Below, in pieces: positions 57,710-64,000 of a DNA stretch of 64,000 nucleotides. The stretch's first letter is position 1, and every line of letters begins with the position of its first letter. A program made the position numbers and the translations under genes. The DNA is taken from NCBI RefSeq assembly GCF_001577265.1, contig NZ_CP014517.1:1169001-1233000 (forward strand), in the 5' to 3' direction. This DNA is from Variovorax sp. PAMC 28711. Its GTDB lineage: Bacteria; Pseudomonadota; Gammaproteobacteria; Burkholderiales; Burkholderiaceae_C. The notes under the pieces were generated by a model, which was not told the origin of the DNA, ran no database searches, and saw only the letters and a list, made by a program, of their open reading frames with translations.

Positions 57710-59105
57710 CCTGCCGGCCACGCGACACGGTCAGCGAACCCGGTTCGGTCGATTTGGTCACCGTCGAGCCGCCCCCCACCGTGCCACCCGCACCGATGGT
57801 GATGGGCGCAACCAGCACGCAGTTGCTGCCGACGTGCACGTCGTCCCCGATGATCGTGCGGTGCTTGTTCGCGCCGTCGTAGTTGGCGGTGATGCTGCCC
57901 GCCCCGTAGTTCACCCTCTCGCCCACCGTGGCGTCGCCGAGGTAGGCCAGATGGTTGGCCTTGGCACCGGCCGCCAGGGTCGAGTTCTTGACCTCGACGA
58001 AGTTGCCGATGTGCACGTCGGCGCCGAGCCGCGCACCCGGCCGCAGCCGCGCGAACGGCCCGACGAGCGCGCCGGCCCCCACGGTCACACCGGCGCGCTC
58101 GCCGTCGATGTGCGTGAAGGGGTGGATCACGGCACCGGTCTCGATGCGCGCATTGGCGATCACGCAGTTGGCGCCGACGCGCACGCCCGCGCCGAGCGAC
58201 ACCGCGCCTTCGAAGACGCAGTTGATGTCGATGTCGACATCGGCCTCGCACACCAGCGTGCCGCGCACGTCGAAACGCGCCGGGTCGGCCAGCCGGACAC
58301 CCCGCTCCATGAAGGCATGCGCGTGTCGCAGTTGCAGCGCACGCTCCAGCGCGGCGAGCTGCACCGGGCTGTTGATGCCCGCCACCTGCAGCGCGTCGGT
58401 GATGACATGCGCGACCACCGGCACGCCGTCGATCGCGGCGAGCTTCACGATGTCGGTCAGGTAGAACTCGCCCTGCGCGTTGCGGTTGTCCAGGCGCGCG
58501 AGCCAGTCCTTGAGCAGCTTCGCGGGCACCGCCATCACGCCGCTGTAGACCTCGCGGATGGCGCGCTCGGCGTCGGTCGCGTCCTTGTGCTCGACGATGG
58601 CGAGCACCGCGTCGTGGTCGCCCTGTGCGCCCTGCGCATCGCCCCGCACGATGCGTCCGTAGCCGGTCGGGTCGTCGAACGTGATGGTGAGCAGGGCCAG
58701 CCGCCGCCCCGCGCTGGCGGCCAGCAGCGCCTGCAGCGTTTCCTCGCCGATGAGCGGCACGTCGCCCGACAGCACGAGCACGATGCCGTCGTCCGGCAGC
58801 ACCGGCACGGCCTGTTGCACCGCGTGGCCGGTGCCCAGCTGCGGCGTTTGGCGCACGAACTGCAAGTGCACGTCGGCGTTGCTTTTGCCGAGCGCCTCTT
58901 CGACCTCGGCCGCGCCGTGCCCGGTGACCACGACCACATGGCGCGCCCGGATGCGCGCGGCCGTGCGGACTACGTGACCGATCAGGGACGTCCCGCCCAA
59001 ACGGTGCAACACTTTCGGCAGGCTGCTCTTCATGCGCGTGCCCTTGCCGGCCGCCATGATGACCACGTCGACCGGCCCGAGGTTGTTTTGCGAAAGCTGA
59101 TTCAT
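57663..59105 (-). CDS. glmU: Bifunctional N-acetylglucosamine-1-phosphate uridyltransferase GlmU
   Basis: GlmU acetylates glucosamine-1-phosphate and makes UDP-GlcNAc. The 480-residue product has the pyrophosphorylase motif IMAAGKGTRMKSSLPKVLH at residues 16-34. A left-handed beta-helix acetyltransferase domain with hexapeptide repeats and GDDVHVGSNCVLVAPITIG follows. The ATG at 59105 lies on top of the divergent lipoprotein start. Confidence 0.96.
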   Translation of the reverse strand: MNQLSQNNLGPVDVVIMAAGKGTRMKSSLPKVLHRLGGTSLIGHVVRTAARIRARHVVVVTGHGAAEVEEALGKSNADVHLQFVRQTPQLGTGHAVQQAVPVLPDDGIVLVLSGDVPLIGEETLQALLAASAGRRLALLTITFDDPTGYGRIVRGDAQGAQGDHDAVLAIVEHKDATDAERAIREVYSGVMAVPAKLLKDWLARLDNRNAQGEFYLTDIVKLAAIDGVPVVAHVITDALQVAGINSPVQLAALERALQLRHAHAFMERGVRLADPARFDVRGTLVCEADVDIDINCVFEGAVSLGAGVRVGANCVIANARIETGAVIHPFTHIDGERAGVTVGAGALVGPFARLRPGARLGADVHIGNFVEVKNSTLAAGAKANHLAYLGDATVGERVNYGAGSITANYDGANKHRTIIGDDVHVGSNCVLVAPITIGAGGTVGGGSTVTKSTEPGSLTVSRGRQVNIPNWSRPQKKPKA

Positions 59106-60003
59106 GCGTCTTTTGTTCCGATTGCGTTGCGCGAGGCTGTCCAGAATTATCGGCGTGCTCACGGTGGGCGCCGCCCTCTCGGCGCTGGCCGCCTGCAGCG
59201 CAGTGAAGCTCGCCTACAACAACCTGCCCGACATCGGCTATTGGTGGCTCGACGGCTATGTCGATTTCAACGGCACACAAACGCCGAAGGTGCGTGACGA
59301 TCTGGCAGCGTTGCTGGCATGGCACCGCCAGACCGAACTTCCGCAGATCGCGCTGTTGCTGCAAAAAGCGCAGGGGATGGCGCCGGACAACGTCACTGCG
59401 GCGCAGGACTGCGCTTTCACCGACGACATCCGCACGCGTTTGTTGGCCGTGACGAACCAGGCGGAAACCGCCGGCGCCGAACTGGCCGTGAGTCTCGACG
59501 AGGCGCAACTTCAGCAACTCGAACGCAAATACGAAAAGAACAACGCCGACTACGCCAGCGACTGGCTCAAGCTCACGCCCGCGAAGCAGCAGCAAAAGCG
59601 CTACGACCAGTTCCTCGACCGCAACGAGGATTTCTATGGCCGGCTCGACGCCGACCAGCGGGCGCTGTTGCGCAAGCTCACCGCGCAGTCGATGTTCGAT
59701 GCCAGGCGCCTCGACGCGGAACGCCGCAAGCGTCAGCAGGAAGCCCTCGCGCTGCTGCGCCGCTTTGTCGCCGAACGCACGCCGGCCACCGAGGCGCGGC
59801 TGGCGCTGCACGCGTACATCCAGCGCATCGCCGAACCGCCGGCCGGGCCGTGGCGCGACTACCAGAACACGCTGCTGCAAGAAGGTTGCCTTTACGTCGC
59901 GACGCTGCACAACGCGACCACGCCCGCGCAGCGGCAGAAAGCTGTCGAGCGGCTGCGCGCCTACGAAGCCGATGTGCGCGACCTGATGGGCGCGCGGCCC
60001 TAG
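59104..60003 (+). CDS. DUF6279 family lipoprotein
   Basis: A 299-residue lipoprotein of unknown function. The signal ends in ALAAC with Cys31. The mature part has KLAYNNLPDIGYWWLDGYVDFN and a helical region rich in Gln, Arg and Lys. Its ATG at 59104 overlaps the divergent glmU start codon by two bases. The stop overlaps the convergent Crp/Fnr gene by 4 bp. Confidence 0.83.
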   Translation: MRLLFRLRCARLSRIIGVLTVGAALSALAACSAVKLAYNNLPDIGYWWLDGYVDFNGTQTPKVRDDLAALLAWHRQTELPQIALLLQKAQGMAPDNVTAAQDCAFTDDIRTRLLAVTNQAETAGAELAVSLDEAQLQQLERKYEKNNADYASDWLKLTPAKQQQKRYDQFLDRNEDFYGRLDADQRALLRKLTAQSMFDARRLDAERRKRQQEALALLRRFVAERTPATEARLALHAYIQRIAEPPAGPWRDYQNTLLQEGCLYVATLHNATTPAQRQKAVERLRAYEADVRDLMGARP

Positions 60004-60770
60004 ATCAGCGGCGTTGGCTGCATCGGGCGCTCGAAGTAGTCGCCCAGGGTTTCGAGTGCGAGCGGATCGAGGATGCGCAGCCAGCCGCTGTCGAGCTTGT
60101 GCAGGCCCATCTGCTGGAGCTTGCGCAAGGTCTTGTTGGTGTGGACCAGCGACAGCCCCAGCGCATCGGCGATGTGCTGCTGGTTGAACGGGAACTCGAC
60201 CCAGCCGTCACGCTCCAGCCCAACGTGTTGCGCACGGCGAAAAAGGTGCATGAGCAGCATGGCGACGCGTTCGGTCGCGTTGCGCCGGCCGGCGGTGACC
60301 AGGTTGTCGTCTACCATTTTTTCCTGCCGCGCGGTGAGCCAGGTGATGTCGTAGCCGATCCGCGGCTGGGTATGGAACATGTCCCAGAGCCTCTCGCGCG
60401 AAAAGGCGCACAAAGTGACGCCGGTGGCGGCTTCCACGCCGTGGGTCTGGCCCTCGGCGAACTCGTCCTGCAACCCGATGAAGTCGCCGGGCACGAGGAA
60501 GTTCAGGATCTGGCGGCGGCCGTCGCTCAGGGTCTTATAGCGAAAGGCCCAGCCCGAATACAGCGTGTAGAGCTGGCGGCCGGGGTGGTGCTCGTCGATC
60601 ACCGGTCGACCGGGGTCGACCACGCGGATGCCGTCGCGAAATTCCTCGATCGACCGCAGCTCCTTTTCGGGCATCGGCAGGAACGCCGGATTGCGGCGCA
60701 GTCCGCACACCTCGCAGGGATGCGCGCAGCGTGGCGGCGAGACGGGTGCGGGATGGTCTTCGAATTTCAC
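60000..60770 (-). CDS. Crp/Fnr family regulator with FNR-like cysteines
   Basis: A 256-residue regulator with an N-terminal cysteine cluster (Cys15-x3-Cys19-x2-Cys22) and a further Cys121 in the place of FNR Cys122. A cyclic-nucleotide-type beta-barrel and a C-terminal helix-turn-helix (NQQHIADALGLSLVHTNKTLRKLQQMGL) follow. Four cysteines could hold an Fe-S cluster, although the spacing differs from E. coli FNR (C20, C23, C29, C122). It diverges from the BLUF gene; the gap has no clear FNR box. Confidence 0.85.
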   Translation of the reverse strand: MKFEDHPAPVSPPRCAHPCEVCGLRRNPAFLPMPEKELRSIEEFRDGIRVVDPGRPVIDEHHPGRQLYTLYSGWAFRYKTLSDGRRQILNFLVPGDFIGLQDEFAEGQTHGVEAATGVTLCAFSRERLWDMFHTQPRIGYDITWLTARQEKMVDDNLVTAGRRNATERVAMLLMHLFRRAQHVGLERDGWVEFPFNQQHIADALGLSLVHTNKTLRKLQQMGLHKLDSGWLRILDPLALETLGDYFERPMQPTPLI

Positions 60771-60861
60771 GCGCCTACTATATATAGGCCTGCCTGTGTC
60801 TTTTCACATTTCGGGAATTTGCCTGTGCTTCTAGACTCCCGCCTCCTTCACACTGCAACGC

Positions 60862-61257
60862 ATGACTGAGCTCCACGAAATTCTCTATTTCAGCACCTTG
60901 GCGCCAGGGCAAAAACCCACCGTCGTGGGCCAGATCGTCAGTCAGGCGCGCGCAAGGAACGCAGGGCACGACGTCACCGGACTGCTGGTGTTCGACGGCC
61001 AGTACTTCTGCCAGCACATTGAAGGCCCCCGAGACCAGCTCTCGCGCCTCATGGACCGCATCGGGCACGACGCGCGTCATTGCGACATCCGGGTCGTTTA
61101 CGAGGGCGCGCTGGCCGAACGGCGCTACCAGCGCTTCGACATGGGTTTTGCCGATGTCGAAGGGCCAACCGGCGTTGCGGACCTCCATCGGTTGGACGGT
61201 GCCGCCGCGCTGGAGCACTTTCTGGCGCGCCGGCCGCACTTCGACGTCAGCGGCTGA
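60862..61257 (+). CDS. BLUF-domain blue-light receptor
   Basis: A 131-residue stand-alone BLUF protein that binds FAD. Tyr9 (ILYFST), Asn33 (RNAGHDVTGLLVF) and Gln51 (YFCQHIEGP) of the photocycle are all present. No output domain is fused, so it must act through a partner. It diverges from the Crp/Fnr regulator with a 91-bp gap and overlaps the convergent DUF2917 gene by 11 bp. Confidence 0.92.
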   Translation: MTELHEILYFSTLAPGQKPTVVGQIVSQARARNAGHDVTGLLVFDGQYFCQHIEGPRDQLSRLMDRIGHDARHCDIRVVYEGALAERRYQRFDMGFADVEGPTGVADLHRLDGAAALEHFLARRPHFDVSG

Positions 61258-61582
61258 CCAGGGTCGCGGCTTCGTCCCAGGTGTAGGTCGCGCCGAAGCT
61301 GTCCCATGGTTCCATCACGAGGCGTTGGCCGGCGGCCACCATCAGCGACTCACCCGGTGCCAGCACGACGTCTTCGCTGCCCCAGCGATCGGTCGCATCC
61401 TGCGTGACCCACACCCGGCCCTGGCGCACGCGCAGCACGCTGGGCTGCGTTGCCCTGAGCGTGGCGGCCTGGCCGGCCAGCAACTGCCATGCACCGCGAC
61501 GCACGGCCGGCGGGACCGCAGCAGCCTTGGCGGGCAGCGACAGGGACGACGGGATCGAGGACGAGGTGCAAACAGCGGACAT
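61247..61582 (-). CDS. DUF2917 family protein
   Basis: A 111-residue protein of the DUF2917 family with the cupin-like stretch RVRQGRVWVTQDATDRWGSEDVVLAPGESLMVAAGQRLVMEPW. Function unknown. AGGAG lies 7 bases before the ATG at 61582; the longer frame from 61672 is not supported. It diverges from a LysR regulator, a pairing common in Burkholderiales. Confidence 0.85.
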   Translation of the reverse strand: MSAVCTSSSIPSSLSLPAKAAAVPPAVRRGAWQLLAGQAATLRATQPSVLRVRQGRVWVTQDATDRWGSEDVVLAPGESLMVAAGQRLVMEPWDSFGATYTWDEAATLVSR

Positions 61583-61716
61583 GGTGTTCTCCTGAACAGG
61601 TTGCCGAAGCGCCTTGACATCAATAGCGCGATTCGGGAATGAATGATCGGCGGTCGCCGGTTGGCGGTCCAATGAAAACGCGGTAGCCTATTGATTCCGC
61701 TTTCGCATCAATCGAC

Positions 61717-62700
61717 ATGCAGCACTCCCAGACCCACTTGCGCTCCCGGCCGATTTCGGCAGGCCATTTGCGTGCCTTCGAGGCGGTGGCGCGGCACCTG
61801 AACTTCCGTGCGGCCGCCGAGGAAATGGCGCTGACCCAGTCGGCGGTGAGCCGGCAGATCCAGTCGCTCGAAGAAGAAGTGGGCGTGCCGCTGTTCCTGC
61901 GCCACACCCGGGCCGTGGAGCTCACCGGAGCCGGCGCGCAGCTTCTGCTGGCGGTGCAGCAGTCGCTGCCACGCATCGACGGTGCCGTGCGGCAGATTCG
62001 CCAGAGCGCGGGGCGCAAGAGCGTGTCGCTCACCACCTTTGCGTCGTTCGCCTCGATGTGGCTGATCCCGCGGCTGGAGGCCTTCCAGCGCGACAACCCC
62101 GACATCGACATCCGCATCGACGCCAGCGACACCGCGGTCGACCTCGACGTGGCCGACGTCGACATCGCGCTGCGTTACGGCCCACGCGAGAGCATGCCGG
62201 CCGGCGCCGCGCGGCTGTTTGGCGAAAACCTCACGCCGGTGGCGAGCCCGTGGCTCATCAAGAGCAGCCCGCCGATCAAGGTGCCGGCCGACATCGCCCG
62301 CTTCACGCTGATCGAGGCCGGCGATGCCCACCGCACGCACCTGGAATGGCTGACCTGGCGGCGCTGGTTCGAAGACAACAAGCTGGAGCGCGCACAACCC
62401 AAGCGCTGGCTCTACTTCAACTACGCCTACCAGATGGTGCAGGCCGCCCTCACCGGCCAGGGCGTGGTGCTGGCGCGCAGTTCGCTCATCGCGGAAAGCC
62501 TGGCCAACGGCGATTTGATCGAGGTGCTGCCGCACCACCGGATGGATTCGCCGATGGCCTACTGGCTGATCGTCGGCCCGCGCAACGCCTTGCGACCGGA
62601 GATCAAGGCTTTCTGCGACTGGCTCGAAGCGCAGGCCGCGACCACGCGCGAAACGATCGGTGAAGTGGCCGACGGGGACACGGTGGAGGACACCGACTGA
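61717..62700 (+). CDS. LysR family transcriptional regulator (GcvA-like)
   Basis: A 327-residue LysR-type regulator with an N-terminal helix-turn-helix (LNFRAAAEEMALTQSAVSRQIQSLEEEVGVPLFLR) and a periplasmic-binding-protein-like effector domain of the GcvA kind (SMWLIPRLEAFQRDNPDIDIRI). It probably controls the divergent DUF2917 gene. Inducer unknown. Confidence 0.9.
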   Translation: MQHSQTHLRSRPISAGHLRAFEAVARHLNFRAAAEEMALTQSAVSRQIQSLEEEVGVPLFLRHTRAVELTGAGAQLLLAVQQSLPRIDGAVRQIRQSAGRKSVSLTTFASFASMWLIPRLEAFQRDNPDIDIRIDASDTAVDLDVADVDIALRYGPRESMPAGAARLFGENLTPVASPWLIKSSPPIKVPADIARFTLIEAGDAHRTHLEWLTWRRWFEDNKLERAQPKRWLYFNYAYQMVQAALTGQGVVLARSSLIAESLANGDLIEVLPHHRMDSPMAYWLIVGPRNALRPEIKAFCDWLEAQAATTRETIGEVADGDTVEDTD

Positions 62701-62706
62701 GCGGCC

Positions 62707-63345
62707 TCAGCCGATCGGCCAAACCACGCCGTTGTCATTCAGGATCGCATCCAGCGGCACGTCATGTGCCTCGGGCTCCAGGTCGTCCAGGTAGCCCTGC
62801 GTGAAGCCGAGACCGACCGTGAAGGGCCGCGGCTGCAGCGTCGCGAGCGTGCGGTCGTAGAAGCCGCCGCCGTAGCCCAGGCGATAGCCGCCGGCGCTGT
62901 AGCCGAGGCACGGCACGAACAGCAGGGTCGGCACGATGAGCTCGGTGTCCTTCGGCTTCGGGATGTCGTAGGCGTCGTTCTCCATCGGGCAGCCGGGATA
63001 CCAGGAGTGGAAGGTCAGCGTCTTGTGCACGCGGTCGACCACCGGCAGGCCGATGCGGCGGCGGTGCGGCTCGTCGAGCAGTTCGCCGTCTTCCTTCCAG
63101 CGGTGCAGCGCGGGCAACGGATCGAACTCGCCCTTGATCGGCCAGTAGGCGCCGATCACGGTATCGGGACGGCCCACCAGCCAGATCCGCATGACGCGCT
63201 GCAACAGGTCTGCGCGCGACTGTCGATCGGGCAGCGCCAGGCGCTGCTCGATGAGCGCGGCACGCAACTGCCCTTTGAGAAAAGCTGCCGTTTCCGACCG
63301 GGTTTGGCCCGGGTCTTCCGCGTTTTCACCGTGTGCTTTGTCCAT
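62707..63345 (-). CDS. 5-formyltetrahydrofolate cyclo-ligase
   Basis: The enzyme converts 5-formyl- to 5,10-methenyltetrahydrofolate with ATP. The 212-residue product has the signature GGYRLGYGGGFYDRTL near residue 150 and YWPIKGEFDPLP. I used the ATG at 63345; the open frame to 63702 lies over the divergent slt gene. It begins 9 bp from the slt start. Confidence 0.93.
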   Translation of the reverse strand: MDKAHGENAEDPGQTRSETAAFLKGQLRAALIEQRLALPDRQSRADLLQRVMRIWLVGRPDTVIGAYWPIKGEFDPLPALHRWKEDGELLDEPHRRRIGLPVVDRVHKTLTFHSWYPGCPMENDAYDIPKPKDTELIVPTLLFVPCLGYSAGGYRLGYGGGFYDRTLATLQPRPFTVGLGFTQGYLDDLEPEAHDVPLDAILNDNGVVWPIG

Positions 63346-63354
63346 AATCCCAAG

Positions 63355-64000
63355 ATGAAGTTTCGAAGCATTCTGGCACCCCTCGTCCTCTCGGCCACGG
63401 CCTTCACGCAACCCACCCTGGCACAGACTGGCGGCGACGATGTCGTGGTGCAGATGAAGCAGGCATTCCAGCGCGGCGACAAGGGGCGCCTGACCGCCCT
63501 GCTGCCCCAGGCCCGGGGCAGCACGCTCGAACCCTGGGCAGCGTACTGGGAGCTCAAGGCCCGCCTGCAGGAAGCGAGCCCCGCCGAAGTGCAGGACTTT
63601 CTCGCCCGCTATGCCGGCACCTACCAGGAAGACCGCCTGCGCAACGACTGGCTGCTGCTGCTCGGCCAGCGCCGCGACTGGGACAACTTCGCCGCGCAGC
63701 ACACCGCCTACCGCATGGGCGACGACCCGCAGGTGCGCTGCTACGCGGTGCTGGTCGACACGCTCAAGTCGGGCACGCCCAGTGCTGCCCAGGCGGACGC
63801 GGTGCGCCGCACCTGGTTCGCGCAGCGCGACGCCGACGATGGCTGCCTCACCGCCGCCGACCGCATGATTTCCACGCGAATGATGTCGCCCAACGACGCC
63901 TGGAAAAAGGCGCGCCTCGCGATGGAAGCCAACCGCCCGCAGACCGCACGCGCCGCCGTCGGCCTCGCCTCACCCGATGCGCTGCCGATCTTCGAAGAAA
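63355..64000 (+). CDS. slt: Soluble lytic murein transglycosylase (3' end missing)
   Basis: The visible 215 codons start with a signal peptide (MKFRSILAPLVLSATAFTQPTLA) and continue with helical repeats typical of the U-shaped superhelical domain of Slt70 (WAAYWELKARLQEASPAEVQDFLARYAGTYQEDRLRNDWLLLLG). The catalytic goose-lysozyme-like domain lies beyond the window. Slt cleaves peptidoglycan in the periplasm. Confidence 0.88.
   Translation, partial: MKFRSILAPLVLSATAFTQPTLAQTGGDDVVVQMKQAFQRGDKGRLTALLPQARGSTLEPWAAYWELKARLQEASPAEVQDFLARYAGTYQEDRLRNDWLLLLGQRRDWDNFAAQHTAYRMGDDPQVRCYAVLVDTLKSGTPSAAQADAVRRTWFAQRDADDGCLTAADRMISTRMMSPNDAWKKARLAMEANRPQTARAAVGLASPDALPIFEE

Noticed and set aside
60771..60861. 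FNR box between the Crp/Fnr and BLUF genes
   Set aside because: No TTGAT-N4-ATCAA-like palindrome; only an AT-rich stretch around cctactatatatagg that may be a -10 region.

Overview
The window is high-GC DNA from a betaproteobacterium, most likely a Comamonadaceae member close to Variovorax. This assignment is an inference. It rests on the type II secretion gene order, a tandem pair of cyanophycin synthetases with their dedicated ABC exporter, a full carbon-phosphorus (C-P) lyase cluster, and the DUF6279 and DUF2917/LysR contexts. No rRNA, tRNA or CRISPR array was seen. The sequence starts inside gspJ and ends inside a soluble lytic transglycosylase gene.

Layout. 1-9092 is the distal half of a type II secretion operon (gspJ, K, L, M, N, D, E, F), followed by a cytosolic 5'-nucleotidase and argG. 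11484-15658 holds an SbmA/YddA-type ABC transporter, a GH16-like lipoprotein, queC and a small membrane protein. 15674-23286 is a cyanophycin locus: a DUF1854 protein and an ABC exporter diverge from cphA' (no functional Mur-ligase half) and a complete cphA. argG lies about 7 kb away and makes the precursor of one cyanophycin monomer. 23417-30124 is a mixed region: two paralogous cysteine-patterned periplasmic proteins, a strong terminator, a DUF3455 protein, an ECF sigma/anti-sigma pair, two uncharacterised proteins, a possible 2-oxoglutarate-oxygenase-like protein, and a lipoprotein form of phytochelatin synthase.

30245-41447 is a broken defence-type island. A type III restriction (Res) subunit, a beheaded AlbA/Schlafen-like gene and a tail-less SNF2-type helicase gene flank an IS21-family element of 2,625 bp (34419-37043). 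The element has good TG...CA inverted repeats but no target duplication. The two flanking genes are different and both are cut exactly at the IS ends, so the insertion was probably accompanied by a deletion that also removed the Mod methyltransferase. A Phd/RelE-type toxin-antitoxin pair with a nested palindromic operator and a DUF4304 gene follow.

41510-55146 carries katG and then a complete phosphonate region: phnGHIJKLM and phnCDE plus a PhnZ-like HD oxygenase on the minus strand, and phnF, a DUF1045 phosphoesterase and phnN on the plus strand. Two matching HutC/PhnF-type operators lie at the same distance in front of phnG and phnC and suggest one regulon under PhnF. 55168-64000 is housekeeping and regulatory: glmS, an Lrp/AsnC regulator, glmU, a DUF6279 lipoprotein, an FNR-like regulator diverging from a BLUF photoreceptor, DUF2917, a LysR regulator, 5-formyltetrahydrofolate cyclo-ligase and the start of slt.
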